Below are positions 51,524 through 61,162 of a DNA stretch of 64,000 nt, one piece after another. Each line of letters begins with the position of its first letter. Position 1 is the first letter of the stretch. The notes under the pieces are model-generated. The model did not search any database, was not told the origin of the DNA, and was given only the letters and a program-made list of their open reading frames with translations. The stretch is taken from the NCBI GenBank assembly GCA_027450165.1, contig DAIDKE010000004.1, positions 1 to 64,000 on the forward strand, given 5' to 3'. The position numbers and the translations under genes were made by a program. Origin of the DNA: Candidatus Saccharimonadota bacterium (GTDB lineage Bacteria > Patescibacteriota > Saccharimonadia > Saccharimonadales > Saccharimonadaceae).

Positions 51524-51868
51524 ATGACAGAGCAAGATATATCAAGTGAAAAGTACGCCGAAAATCTGGCTATCCAGCTACGAAAAGGTTTTTTGGCCTA
51601 CTGCGTCCTAAAGGTTTGTAGCAACGAAGCGGTCTATACCAGCGATATTATCGCCAAACTGCACCAGGCGGAACTGGTGGTGGTCGAGGGCACGATTTAT
51701 CCGCTCTTGAGCCGCTTGCAAAAAGACGGGCTCTTGCAACATGAATGGCAAGAGAGCGAGCAGGGGCCACCGCGCAAATACTACCAGCTAACGCCATTTG
51801 GCCATGAGGTTATGGAAGGTGTTAGTCGAAAAATTACAACTCTAAATACCACGTTAAAGAAGTTATAA
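51524..51868 (+). CDS. PadR family transcriptional regulator
   Basis: This 114-residue protein is a PadR-type winged helix: GFLAYCVLKVCSN (helix 1), a helix-turn-helix, then VVEGTIYPLLSRLQKDGLLQHEWQESEQGPPRKYYQLT, a classic PadR/VanR-like wing with the conserved GPPRKYY; the C-terminal dimer helix follows. TTGACA at 51489-51494 and TAACAT at 51512-51517 (17-nt spacer) end 6 nt before the ATG, a leaderless start without a Shine-Dalgarno sequence. It most likely controls the following PspC/ABC genes, by the usual pairing. Confidence 0.93.
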   Translation: MTEQDISSEKYAENLAIQLRKGFLAYCVLKVCSNEAVYTSDIIAKLHQAELVVVEGTIYPLLSRLQKDGLLQHEWQESEQGPPRKYYQLTPFGHEVMEGVSRKITTLNTTLKKL

Positions 51869-51878
51869 GGAGCAGGAC

Positions 51879-53489
51879 ATGAACGAAATTACCCGCATTC
51901 ACCTCGCCAAAGTCCCGTACAATGTCGAGGTTGAAGCAAAAAAAGAATTGCAAAAATATCTTGATGCCATCAAGGCCTACGCCGGTGACAGCGATTTGGT
52001 AAGTGATGTCGAAAGCCGAATGGTTGAGATTTTGGCCGATCGCAAGATTGTTGCCGATGGTATTGTGACGGCCGAAGACGTTAAAGCTTTAAAACAACAG
52101 CTAGGTGAGCCCGAAGAGTTTAGCGGTGATGAACAAGCCGAAGTTTTGCCGACCGAAGATGATGGCAAGCCAATGCACAGGCTATATCGCGACACGACCC
52201 AGGCCTGGCTTGGCGGTGTAGCGGCTGGTATCGCGCGCTACTACGGCATCCAGGCGGTGTGGGTGCGTTTGATTTTCATCGCCCTGGCCTTGGCCTCTTT
52301 TGGTTCGGTGGTCTTAATCTACGTAATTTTGTGGTTAATTATTCCGCCAGCCAAAACAGCCGCCGATTTATTGCAGCTCGAGGGTAAGCCGGCTACCGTG
52401 ACGGCAATTCGCGCCCTTAGTGAGCGCGGCCAGCTGATCAATAGCAACCGCGACCACAAGATTGCTCGCTTCTTTAGCGTTCTGTTTGGAACACTCGCGA
52501 CTCTGACGGCTACATCTGTCCTGATTGCGATGGTGACCTTCGGCGTTTTGGCTATTCGCCACGACAATATCAATATGGTGACCGGAATGAACAGTATAAC
52601 CGGCAATGCGGGCACCTCTTGGCTGATTTTTGCCGTCATCATGACCGGTATGTTGCTGTTTGTGGTATTAATGTCGCTGATAGGCTATGCGCTGCTAAGC
52701 TGGCGCTATACCCGTCGAATCTTGGTTAGCGGTATCGTGGTGATAGCGCTAGGAATTGCTTCGGTAGCAACGTTTATTGTGTTAGTTACAACATCTCAGG
52801 CGAATTATCAGCAATGGATCGACAAATCGATGGTTAGCAAAACCTATAATTTACCGGCAGATTTCAAGTCGGTCTCGAGCCTGGATTTTAAGGGCAGTAA
52901 TATCGACAGCGTTACCTACATGGTTTCAAATACCACACCGCGGGTCGTTGTTAACAGTTTAAATGGCAACCTACAGCCGTCGGTTAGTGTTAACGGCGCG
53001 TCCGCATCAATGTCAATTAGTCAGCCGACGGTTAATTTCGGTCGTTATTATCGGCTATCGACGGTTACAATTTATGGCCCAGCCCTAAGCGGACTTACGG
53101 TTAACAGCGGTACATTTACCTATGATGGCGCCAATACAACCTCCAGCAAGCTGGCCGTTAAGGTTACGGGCGACGGTAATCAATTAACGCTCTATCATTT
53201 GCAAGTTAATTCGCTGCAGGCTGATGTCGATGACCAAGCGTCGTTCGACGCAACCGGCGCGGCCGTTCGTGACACAAGCCTTAATATGGCCTCGGGCGGT
53301 CACGTGTCGCTGGCAAATATCGCCAACCTAACACTCACGGCACCAGATGTTTGCGCCAGCAACGACACGCCAGTGGTTGTCAATGTCGCTAATGTTAATA
53401 GTGGCAGCCTAAGTTATAATGGAAGTAAGGTTAATGCCAAATCATTTGCCGACGCCTGCGTCGAGCTAACAGTAGGGGTAAATTCGTGA
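51879..53489 (+). CDS. PspC domain membrane protein with beta-helical tail
   Basis: This 536-residue protein begins with a cytosolic helical domain (about 1-100), then a PspC domain (about 105-160: RLYRDTTQAWLGGVAAGIARYYG, IILWLIIPPAK), three further hydrophobic helices (about 200-305), and a large Ser/Asn/Thr-rich, beta-helix-like extracellular domain (about 320-536) resembling putative auto-transporter adhesin head domains (DUF2807/DUF4097 type). PspC proteins sense envelope stress. It follows padR by 10 nt and ends in a GTGA overlap with the ABC ATPase, so the four genes form one operon. Confidence 0.82.
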   Translation: MNEITRIHLAKVPYNVEVEAKKELQKYLDAIKAYAGDSDLVSDVESRMVEILADRKIVADGIVTAEDVKALKQQLGEPEEFSGDEQAEVLPTEDDGKPMHRLYRDTTQAWLGGVAAGIARYYGIQAVWVRLIFIALALASFGSVVLIYVILWLIIPPAKTAADLLQLEGKPATVTAIRALSERGQLINSNRDHKIARFFSVLFGTLATLTATSVLIAMVTFGVLAIRHDNINMVTGMNSITGNAGTSWLIFAVIMTGMLLFVVLMSLIGYALLSWRYTRRILVSGIVVIALGIASVATFIVLVTTSQANYQQWIDKSMVSKTYNLPADFKSVSSLDFKGSNIDSVTYMVSNTTPRVVVNSLNGNLQPSVSVNGASASMSISQPTVNFGRYYRLSTVTIYGPALSGLTVNSGTFTYDGANTTSSKLAVKVTGDGNQLTLYHLQVNSLQADVDDQASFDATGAAVRDTSLNMASGGHVSLANIANLTLTAPDVCASNDTPVVVNVANVNSGSLSYNGSKVNAKSFADACVELTVGVNS

Positions 53490-54187
53490 TCGAAATAAAG
53501 CATATATCCAAAACATACGGTAAAAAAGAGTCGGCCTTTGAGGCTTTAAAGGATGTGACGTTTACCATTCCAGACGGTGCCAGCGTGGCAATTCTAGGCA
53601 AGTCTGGTAGCGGCAAGTCAACCTTGATGCACGCCATGAGCGGCCTAGATCGTCCGCAAACCGGAGAAGTCGTCATTGATGGCCAAAATATTTTGACGCT
53701 CAAAGACAAGCAGGTTGATCGTTTTCGGGCTGAAAAAATCGGCTTTATCTTCCAAAGTTTTTTTGTTCAAGGTAACGAGACTGTCAGCGATAACGTGAGT
53801 TTGCCGCTTGAAATTGCCAATGTAGCGTTTTCGTCGCGACGCAAGCGTGTCGAGGCGGCCCTAGATAGTGTTGATTTGCTCGAGAAAAAGAATAATCGCG
53901 CTAAAGATTTGTCGGGTGGCCAAAAGCAGCGCCTGGCGATTGCCCGGGCTATCGTCAACAATCCGTCGATTATTTTCGCCGACGAACCGACCGGTAACCT
54001 AGACAGTGTGACTGGTGCTAAGGTTGAGGATTTGTTATTTTCTTATAACAAAAACAAGGGCGCGACCCTAATTATCGTGACCCACGATGCCGATCTTGGT
54101 GCAAAATGCGACATCATCATTCACATTAAAGACGGTAAGATTGAGTCGATTGACAATAAAAAGACACGAGATGGAGCTAAGCGATGA
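53486..54187 (+). CDS. ABC transporter ATP-binding protein (MacB/LolD type)
   Basis: This 233-residue ATPase has Walker [10 protein letters not shown] near residue 38, the Q-loop with [10 protein letters not shown], signature DLSGGQKQR near 139, Walker [13 protein letters not shown] and H-loop TH. This is the MacB/LolD/FtsE family. It starts with GTG at 53486, whose GTGA overlaps the preceding stop by 4 nt, and itself overlaps the permease by 4 nt. Confidence 0.94.
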   Translation: MIEIKHISKTYGKKESAFEALKDVTFTIPDGASVAILGKSGSGKSTLMHAMSGLDRPQTGEVVIDGQNILTLKDKQVDRFRAEKIGFIFQSFFVQGNETVSDNVSLPLEIANVAFSSRRKRVEAALDSVDLLEKKNNRAKDLSGGQKQRLAIARAIVNNPSIIFADEPTGNLDSVTGAKVEDLLFSYNKNKGATLIIVTHDADLGAKCDIIIHIKDGKIESIDNKKTRDGAKR

Positions 54188-55464
54188 AATTTGTTGATAT
54201 AACCAAGCGTGCCGGACGCAGCCTGCGCGAGTCGAAAGCCAGGACGATTTTAACTAGCCTGGCAATTGGTGTCGGCGCCTTTACAATTACCCTGAGCTTG
54301 GCTGCTGGGGCTGGTGGACGTCAATACGCTGCCGATATTGTCAGTGCCAACACCAATAAACAGGAGCTGCAGGTTTCGCAAAAACAAGAATCCGCACTCA
54401 GTGGGCCGCAGGAATATAGCGATTCGCCGTCGGTTACTTTTGGCGGCCGTTTTTCGGTTAAGCAATTGTCGAGCGCCGATATCGATAAAATCGCGGCCGT
54501 AAGTGGCGTTAAATCGGTCTCGCCAGCTTATAATCTAAGCGTTAAGTATATTACCCGTGTGGGCGCTAAAAAATATAACGCCAGTGTTAGCCAGTACAAT
54601 AACGCCATGAGTTACAACTTCATTGCTGGTAATGGTAAAAATTTGGCTGACGATGAGATCGTTCTAAGCAAAGACTACATAACAGCACTTGGTTTCAAGT
54701 CGCCGCAAGAGGCGATTGGTCAAACGGTTGATTTGGTGGTTGCGCGGGCAGCCGATATAGTTCCGCCGCAAGACCAGAAGACATTTTCGTATAAAATTGC
54801 TGGCGTAATTGATCAAAACGAGCTGTCGTTTGCTAGCAACCAAACGGTTATCCTAGTTACGCCAGCTGCTGCCAAAACTATGTACGACTATAACCAGACC
54901 GGCACGACAACCTATGGCAACTATTTAGCGGCCGTTGTCATCGCTAAAGATGGTGTCGATGTTAATACGGTTAAAGACCAGTTGAACAAGCTGGGCTACG
55001 ATGCCCAAACTGCCCAAGACCTAATGAGCACAATCTTTCAGTTCATTAATGTCTTGCAGGGTATTCTGATTGGCTTCGGTGCTTTGGCGGTTCTGACGTC
55101 GGTGTTTGGGATCATCAATACGCAGTACATTAGTGTTCTGGAGCGCACGCAACAGATTGGTCTTATGAAAGCCCTTGGTATGCGCCGACGTGATGTCGGA
55201 CGGCTGTTCAAGCTCGAGGCTGCTTGGATTGGTTTTCTTGGTGGGGCAATCGGTGCCGGCTTGGCTATGGTTGTCGGTTTGGCGGCGAACCCGTGGATTT
55301 CAAACGTCCTAAGTCTGCCAAAGGGAACTGATTTACTGATTTTTCAGCCACTAAGCGTTACCGTGGTAATCGTCGGTTTGATCTTAGTGTCGGTTGGTGC
55401 GGGAATCTTGCCAGCTCGTAAGGCTGCTAAACTTGATCCAATCGAAGCCCTGCGCACCGAGTAG
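54184..55464 (+). CDS. ABC transporter permease (MacB/FtsX type)
   Basis: This 426-residue permease has one N-terminal helix (about 18-40), a long extracellular MacB-type domain (about 45-270), then three C-terminal helices forming the FtsX domain (GALAVLTSVFGIINTQYISVLERTQQIGLMKALGMRRRDVG, split here, followed by ILPARKAAKLDPIEALRTE). That layout fits a mechanotransmission exporter or efflux system. Together with the ATPase it may act in envelope stress or antimicrobial peptide resistance under PadR control; the substrate is not visible. Confidence 0.93.
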   Translation: MKFVDITKRAGRSLRESKARTILTSLAIGVGAFTITLSLAAGAGGRQYAADIVSANTNKQELQVSQKQESALSGPQEYSDSPSVTFGGRFSVKQLSSADIDKIAAVSGVKSVSPAYNLSVKYITRVGAKKYNASVSQYNNAMSYNFIAGNGKNLADDEIVLSKDYITALGFKSPQEAIGQTVDLVVARAADIVPPQDQKTFSYKIAGVIDQNELSFASNQTVILVTPAAAKTMYDYNQTGTTTYGNYLAAVVIAKDGVDVNTVKDQLNKLGYDAQTAQDLMSTIFQFINVLQGILIGFGALAVLTSVFGIINTQYISVLERTQQIGLMKALGMRRRDVGRLFKLEAAWIGFLGGAIGAGLAMVVGLAANPWISNVLSLPKGTDLLIFQPLSVTVVIVGLILVSVGAGILPARKAAKLDPIEALRTE

Positions 55465-55486
55465 TAAGCGTGATACAATATAGTTC

Positions 55487-56731
55487 ATGTTAGACATCCG
55501 ATTTATCCGTGACAATGCCGACGCTGTGCAGCAAAATGCTCGTAGCCGCGGCTACAATGTTGATATTGCTAAATTACTGGCCGTTGATTCGGACCGTCGC
55601 ACACTGCGCCAAAAAGTCGACGAACTGCGCGAAAAGCGCAATCAAAATGCCGCCAAAATGAAAGGCGGCGCGCCGGATGCCACTTTGATCGAAGAGGGTA
55701 AGCAGCTAAAGACTGATTTGGCCGAACTTGAGGCCAAACTGCCTCAGCTCGATAAAGATTATGATAGTCTTTTGTCTGGTATCCCAAACATGAATTTCGA
55801 AGACGTGCCACTAGGGGGTGAAGAAGACAGTGTCGAGATTAAAAAATGGGGCGATGCTAAAACTGGAGCTGTCGATCATCTAGATTTTGCGACCAAACGC
55901 GGCTGGGTGGATTTCGAACGCGGTGCTAAAGTTGCCGGTGCTAAATTCTACTACCTAAAAGGCGACTTGGCTTTGTTAGAAAACGCGATTTTTCAATTCG
56001 CTCTCGATCTTTTAATGAAGAAAAACTTCACCTATATGACCGTGCCGCACATGGTGAATAGCCAAACGGCGGTCGGTACCGGTTTTGCACCGCGCTCGAG
56101 CGACCAAAACGACGAATATAATATCGAAAACGAAGATTTGTCGTTGATTGCCACCGCCGAAATGCCATTGACCGGTTATTATGCCGATGAAATCCTCGAC
56201 GCCGCCCAGTTGCCGCTCTTTTACGCCGGTTATAGTCCAAGCTATCGCAAAGAAGCTGGTGCCGCTGGCAAGCACACCCGTGGTCTGTTCCGCGTTCACC
56301 AGTTTAATAAACTCGAGATGTATGCCTACACTTTGCCAGAGCAAAGTCGAGAAGTGCACGAAAAGCTGCTTGGTATCGAAGAAGAAATCTGGCAAGCAAT
56401 TGGCGTGCCTTACCACATTATCAATATCGCCGCTGGTGATCTAGGTGCGCCAGCTGCCAAAAAATATGACCTCGAGTATTGGTCGCCGGTTGACGGCACT
56501 TACCGCGAACTAACCAGTTGTTCGAATTGTACTGATTTTCAAGCGCGTAATTTGAACATTCGCGTTCGCCGCGACGATGGTTCGGTCGAAATTGTACATA
56601 CCCTAAATGGCACAGCCGTTTCCTTGGCGCGCTCATTGGTGGCGATTATCGAAAACTTCCAAAACCCAGACGGCACACTGACCGTCCCTGAAGTGCTGAG
56701 GCCGTATCTTGGTGGTCGCACGACTCTCTAG
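55487..56731 (+). CDS. serS: Seryl-tRNA synthetase
   Basis: This 414-residue class II synthetase has the N-terminal coiled-coil arm that holds tRNA(Ser) (about 28-100), motif 2 (FRVHQFNKLEMY), and motif 3 (NGTAVSLARSLVAIIEN). All are conserved. TACAAT at 55474-55479 ends 7 nt before the ATG without a Shine-Dalgarno sequence, a leaderless start. It follows the ABC operon without a terminator. Confidence 0.97.
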   Translation: MLDIRFIRDNADAVQQNARSRGYNVDIAKLLAVDSDRRTLRQKVDELREKRNQNAAKMKGGAPDATLIEEGKQLKTDLAELEAKLPQLDKDYDSLLSGIPNMNFEDVPLGGEEDSVEIKKWGDAKTGAVDHLDFATKRGWVDFERGAKVAGAKFYYLKGDLALLENAIFQFALDLLMKKNFTYMTVPHMVNSQTAVGTGFAPRSSDQNDEYNIENEDLSLIATAEMPLTGYYADEILDAAQLPLFYAGYSPSYRKEAGAAGKHTRGLFRVHQFNKLEMYAYTLPEQSREVHEKLLGIEEEIWQAIGVPYHIINIAAGDLGAPAAKKYDLEYWSPVDGTYRELTSCSNCTDFQARNLNIRVRRDDGSVEIVHTLNGTAVSLARSLVAIIENFQNPDGTLTVPEVLRPYLGGRTTL

Positions 56732-56772
56732 AATTTGCTAAAATAGATATATAGCTAAAGAGGAGGGTCTGG

Positions 56773-57147
56773 GTGATCAAATCAGTCACAATTACAGCTC
56801 TAAAGTATGAGGTTGATGACGCAACGCGTCGTTATGTGTTGAAAAAAATCGGCAACCTGGATCGTTATTTGCCGCGACATGCCCGCAAATCAGCGGTGGC
56901 TGAGGTGAAGCTGCGGCAGGTTAATCGTGACCACGGTAATAAGTACGAGGCAGAAGTTATTTTGACGGTTCCAGATCGAGTTATGACGGCCGTCGACTCA
57001 ACCATTAACATGCTGGCGGCGGTGGATATCGTTGAAGCTAAAATGATTGCCCAGACCCGGCGTTACAAACAAGAGAGTTTGCCGCACATTGGTCGCCGAC
57101 GTTTGCTGAGTCGGTTTAAACACGTTGATAAAACGGTTGAAATATAG
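56773..57147 (+). CDS. hpf: Ribosome hibernation promoting factor (short form)
   Basis: This 124-residue RaiA/HPF-type protein has the beta-alpha-beta-beta-beta-alpha fold: VTITALKYEVDDATRRYVLKKIGNLDRYLPRH, then AEVKLRQVNRD and VDIVEAKMIAQTRRYKQ. It is the short form lacking the C-terminal dimerisation domain. It silences ribosomes in stationary phase. It starts with GTG at 56773 with a strong AGGAGGG at about 56761-56767. It precedes secA, a common order in Gram-positive bacteria. Confidence 0.92.
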   Translation: MIKSVTITALKYEVDDATRRYVLKKIGNLDRYLPRHARKSAVAEVKLRQVNRDHGNKYEAEVILTVPDRVMTAVDSTINMLAAVDIVEAKMIAQTRRYKQESLPHIGRRRLLSRFKHVDKTVEI

Positions 57148-57169
57148 CTGATTTCAGGCTCTGATATGC

Positions 57170-57198
57170 TTGTGCGACAGGTGTAGTCGTCGTATAAT
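57170..57198 (+). promoter_or_regulatory. Promoter of secA
   Basis: TTGTGC at 57170-57175, a 17-nt spacer and a perfect TATAAT at 57193-57198. The leader to the ATG is about 40 nt. Confidence 0.75.
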
Positions 57199-57246
57199 AG
57201 TTGCTAGTAACTGACAGAGGCAGATTCCTGAAAGGCAGGGTTAATT

Positions 57247-59865
57247 ATGATTAGCAAACAGGGGGCGCTCACCAAAATTTTTGGCGACCCGCAAGCAAAA
57301 ACGATCAAACGACTTAATAAAAAAGTCGAAGCTGTTAATGCACTTGGCGATAAGTACAAGGCGATGTCGACAGCCGACCTAAAAAAGCAGACCGAAGTCT
57401 TAAAAAAGCGTCTGCAAAATAAGGGCACGACACTTGATGATATTCTGCCTGACGCTTTTGCGCTGGTCCGCGAAGCTAGCGAGCGCACGCTGGGCATGCG
57501 TCATTTTGACGTGCAGCTAATCGGCGGTATGGTGCTGCACGAAGGCAATGTTGCCGAGATGAAAACCGGTGAAGGTAAGACCTTGGTCGCAACGCTTGCT
57601 GTTTATTTGAACGCGCTTGAAGAAAAAGGTGTCCACGTCGTTACTGTCAACGACTATCTGGCACAGCGTGACGCCGGCTGGATGGGCGAAGTCTATCATT
57701 TCTTGGGCATGGAGACTGGTGTCATTATCAACGAAGCCTCGTTTGTCTATGACCCAGAATATAAAAACGAACACCACACCGACCCGCGCATGCAGAAACT
57801 GCGTCCTGTCACCCGTAAAGAGGCCTATGCCGCCGATGTTACTTACGGCACCAACAATGAGTTTGGTTTCGATTATCTGCGCGACAACATGGTCAATGAA
57901 GTCGAATTATTGCGCCAGCGTGAATTGAATTTTGCTATCGTCGACGAGGTTGACTCAATCTTGATCGACGAGGCTCGTACACCGCTTATTATTAGCGCGC
58001 CAGCTGCCGAAAACCCAGACAGTTATTATCAGTTTGCTAAGATTGCCGCTAAACTCGTACCCGAAGATTACACGGTCGACGAAAAGCGCAAAAGCACAGC
58101 CCTGACCGACGAGGGTGTCGAAAAGGTCCAGAAAATGCTGGGCATTAAAAACCTTTATAGCCCAGATTACGTTCGCTCGGTTTACCACATGGACCAAGCT
58201 TTGCGCGCTCAGACACTGTTTCACCGCGACAAAGATTACGTTGTGACTAAAGATGGCGAAGTAATTATCGTCGACGAGTTTACTGGTCGTTTAATGCAAG
58301 GCCGTCGCTACAACGAAGGTCTGCACCAGGCGATTGAAGCTAAGGAAAACGTACCAGTGTTGCAAGAAAGCATGACACTGGCAACAATTTCGTTCCAGAA
58401 TTACTTCCGTTTGTACAAAAAATTATCTGGTATGACCGGTACGGCCTTTACCGAAGCCGAAGAATTTCAGCAGATCTATAGCCTGGATGTCGTCCAGATT
58501 CCACCTAACAGGCCGGTCGTTCGTAACGACAAACAAGACCTAATTTTCCGCAGCGAAAAGGGCAAAATCAAGGCCCTAGTAGAGGCTGTTAAAAACTATC
58601 ATGAGCAGGGTCGGCCAGTGCTAATCGGTTCGGCTTCGATTACTAAAAACGAATTAATCGCTGAAGCGCTTGAAAAGGCTAAGGTGCCGTTTGAAATCTT
58701 GAACGCCAAAAACAATGAACGCGAAGCGGCAATTGTTGAAAAGGCTGGTGAAAAAGGCGCTGTAACTCTTGCGACCAACATTGCTGGTCGTGGTACCGAC
58801 ATCAAACTAGGCGAGGGCGTGCGTGAGTTGGGCGGCTTGGTAGTGATTGGTTCTGAGCGTCACGAGGCTCGTCGCATCGACAACCAGCTACGTGGTCGTG
58901 GTGGTCGCCAGGGTGACCCAGGTGAGACGCAGTTCTATGTTTCAACTGAAGATGATTTGATGCGTATTTTTCAGGGTGAGCGAATCGCCGCCCTGATGGA
59001 TAGGCTTGGACTGGACGAGGACACACCAATTGAGAACAAGGCCGTCACCAAGACGCTCGAATCGGCCCAGAAGCGCGTCGAGGGCTACAACTTTGATGCC
59101 CGTAAAAACGTTGTGCAGTACGACGACGTTATTAACCGTCACCGCCGCGTAGTCTACACCATGCGCCACAAGATTCTAGAGGGCGAAGACATCAAACCGG
59201 AAATCCAACGCCTGCTTGAGGCTAAGGTTCATGAGCTGACTATCGTGCCAGCCAACAACAATCCTAAGTTCGCCGAAGAATTCGAAGAAATCTTTCCGAT
59301 TAACGACAAGAAAATCAAAGCTATTGGCGCCGAAAAACGCGACAAGGCACGTTACGAGCTAGCGCTTAAAGAGGTTGAAAAACTTTATAAAGCCAAAGAA
59401 GAAGAGCTCGACGAAGATATTTTGCGCAAAGTTGAACGCGAAGTCTACCTGCAGGTGCTTGATACCCTATGGATGCAACACCTTGAAACCATGCAGCACC
59501 TGCGCGAAGGTATCCACTGGCGCAGTGTTGGCCAGCGCGATCCACTGGTTGAGTATCGAGCCGAATCGCAAAAGCTGTTCGATGGTTTACAGCAAAGTTT
59601 GCGCGACGAAGTGCTGCGAGCCGTTATGCATGTTCATTTGAACGATAGTCTGACTCGTGGCCAGGAAGACCATGACACCGAATTGACCCGACTGGCCGAA
59701 ACCGCCGTCGAAACCGGTGTTAACGAAATCACCTCTGGTGAAAAAAATCGCGACGAAGATTTTACGATCAAAAAGTCGAGCGAGCAATCATCAGCGCATA
59801 AAAAGAACGCTGCGCGCAAGAAGAAAAAGAACCAACGCCAAAACCGTAAATCAGGTCGTCGATAG
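57247..59865 (+). CDS. secA: Preprotein translocase ATPase SecA
   Basis: This 872-residue motor pushes preproteins through SecYEG. Walker A (MKTGEGKTLVA) near residue 101, DEAD-type VDEVDSILIDEARTP near 208, and TNIAGRGTDIKLGEGV and QLRGRGGRQGDPG in NBF2 are present, followed by the helical scaffold and a basic C-terminal tail (KKNAARKKKKNQRQ). The zinc-binding Cys cluster of many SecA C-termini (CxCxSGxxxxCH) is absent. The long Lys/Arg tail may bind lipids or ribosomes. It has its own promoter. Confidence 0.97.
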   Translation: MISKQGALTKIFGDPQAKTIKRLNKKVEAVNALGDKYKAMSTADLKKQTEVLKKRLQNKGTTLDDILPDAFALVREASERTLGMRHFDVQLIGGMVLHEGNVAEMKTGEGKTLVATLAVYLNALEEKGVHVVTVNDYLAQRDAGWMGEVYHFLGMETGVIINEASFVYDPEYKNEHHTDPRMQKLRPVTRKEAYAADVTYGTNNEFGFDYLRDNMVNEVELLRQRELNFAIVDEVDSILIDEARTPLIISAPAAENPDSYYQFAKIAAKLVPEDYTVDEKRKSTALTDEGVEKVQKMLGIKNLYSPDYVRSVYHMDQALRAQTLFHRDKDYVVTKDGEVIIVDEFTGRLMQGRRYNEGLHQAIEAKENVPVLQESMTLATISFQNYFRLYKKLSGMTGTAFTEAEEFQQIYSLDVVQIPPNRPVVRNDKQDLIFRSEKGKIKALVEAVKNYHEQGRPVLIGSASITKNELIAEALEKAKVPFEILNAKNNEREAAIVEKAGEKGAVTLATNIAGRGTDIKLGEGVRELGGLVVIGSERHEARRIDNQLRGRGGRQGDPGETQFYVSTEDDLMRIFQGERIAALMDRLGLDEDTPIENKAVTKTLESAQKRVEGYNFDARKNVVQYDDVINRHRRVVYTMRHKILEGEDIKPEIQRLLEAKVHELTIVPANNNPKFAEEFEEIFPINDKKIKAIGAEKRDKARYELALKEVEKLYKAKEEELDEDILRKVEREVYLQVLDTLWMQHLETMQHLREGIHWRSVGQRDPLVEYRAESQKLFDGLQQSLRDEVLRAVMHVHLNDSLTRGQEDHDTELTRLAETAVETGVNEITSGEKNRDEDFTIKKSSEQSSAHKKNAARKKKKNQRQNRKSGRR

Positions 59866-59874
59866 AGATAAGAT

Positions 59875-61161
59875 ATGAAACATACCGTAGAAGAGATCCG
59901 TTTGAAAAATGGGGCACGGGGATTATTAATTGATGTCCCGGGCGCCACAGTTATGAGCATGCAGTTTCAGTTCCGTGCCGGTAGCCGTTACGCTAAGTCC
60001 AAAGAGATTGAAGAAGTGGCGCACATCATGGAGCACATGGCGTTTGGTGCCAATTCGCGCTTCAAGAACGAGCAGGAATTTGAGGCCGAGTTTACTAAAA
60101 ATGGGGCCTATCACAATGCCTTTACCAGCGATTTCTCGATGGTTTATGAGGCCGACTGTGCCGATTTTGAATGGGATCGAATCTTGGATTTGCAGCGTGT
60201 GAGCATTTGCGAGCCGCGCTTTAACGACGAAGCGCTGCAGGCCGAAAAGGGTAACGTGCGCAGCGAACTAACCAATTACCTGAACGACCATGTGCGGATT
60301 TTGTGGCCGCGAATGCAGCAAATTATGGGCGAAGACGTGTTAACGTATCGCCAAGCCCTGCCAACGATTGGCGCGGTTAGCCTAGCTGATATTCGCGAGC
60401 ATCATCGTCGCACCCACACCACCAAGAATATGCGTTTTGTGATTGCTGGTCGTTTGCACGGCCGCAAGAGTGAGATTCGCCGCCAGCTGGAAGAATTTAG
60501 CCTGCCAGAAGGCGAACGTTTTCCGATTCCCAAAGACGTTATTACTGGGGCCAATCCGACTATCGTTCGTCGTAAGGATGCTTCAAACCTAACCTTTGGC
60601 TGGTCGATGAATATTGCGCGTGAGCTAAGCGATGCCGAATTAGACGCTATGCATTCGTTGAATCATATTTTGACCGGTACAACTAACTCGCGCATCTTTG
60701 GGGCAGCCCGCCAGAAAGGCCTGGCTTACAGTGTTGGCGCTTATTGCGGTGCCGGTTTTTACAATAGCGGCTGGGATATTTCGGGTCAGGTGAATCATGA
60801 CACGGCGGGTGAACTATTCGATATTATTCAGCGTGAAATTGGCCAGGTGCTAGACGGTAAACTACTGCAGTCTGAAATTGATGCCGCCAAGTCGTTTGCT
60901 ATGGGCCGCTATCAAATGGGCGCCCAGACAGTAGCCCAAATCAGCGGCTTTTACACCGGTCGTTATTTTGCCGACGATTTCATCAAAGATTACGATAAAG
61001 TTCCGGAAATGATCAAAGCCGTCGATCTTGACCGTATAACCAAGACCGCTCGTGAGTTTATCAATGAAAATACCTGGGCCTTAGCCGCCGTTTCGAGCGG
61101 TGATCGCCAAGAGGTGGTTGATTTAAGCGAAAAACTTAAGCCACTATTCGAAAGAGTATAA
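59875..61161 (+). CDS. M16 family peptidase
   Basis: This 428-residue protein has the inverted zinc motif HxxEH as HIMEH near residue 50, with the third ligand Glu about 75 residues later (EKGNVRSEL). The C-terminal half is the second, inactive-type M16 domain. M16 peptidases are clamshell enzymes cutting short peptides; no signal peptide is seen, so this one acts in the cytosol or is secreted by another path. It begins 9 nt after secA and is followed by a paralogue. Confidence 0.92.
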   Translation: MKHTVEEIRLKNGARGLLIDVPGATVMSMQFQFRAGSRYAKSKEIEEVAHIMEHMAFGANSRFKNEQEFEAEFTKNGAYHNAFTSDFSMVYEADCADFEWDRILDLQRVSICEPRFNDEALQAEKGNVRSELTNYLNDHVRILWPRMQQIMGEDVLTYRQALPTIGAVSLADIREHHRRTHTTKNMRFVIAGRLHGRKSEIRRQLEEFSLPEGERFPIPKDVITGANPTIVRRKDASNLTFGWSMNIARELSDAELDAMHSLNHILTGTTNSRIFGAARQKGLAYSVGAYCGAGFYNSGWDISGQVNHDTAGELFDIIQREIGQVLDGKLLQSEIDAAKSFAMGRYQMGAQTVAQISGFYTGRYFADDFIKDYDKVPEMIKAVDLDRITKTAREFINENTWALAAVSSGDRQEVVDLSEKLKPLFERV

Positions 61162-61162
61162 T

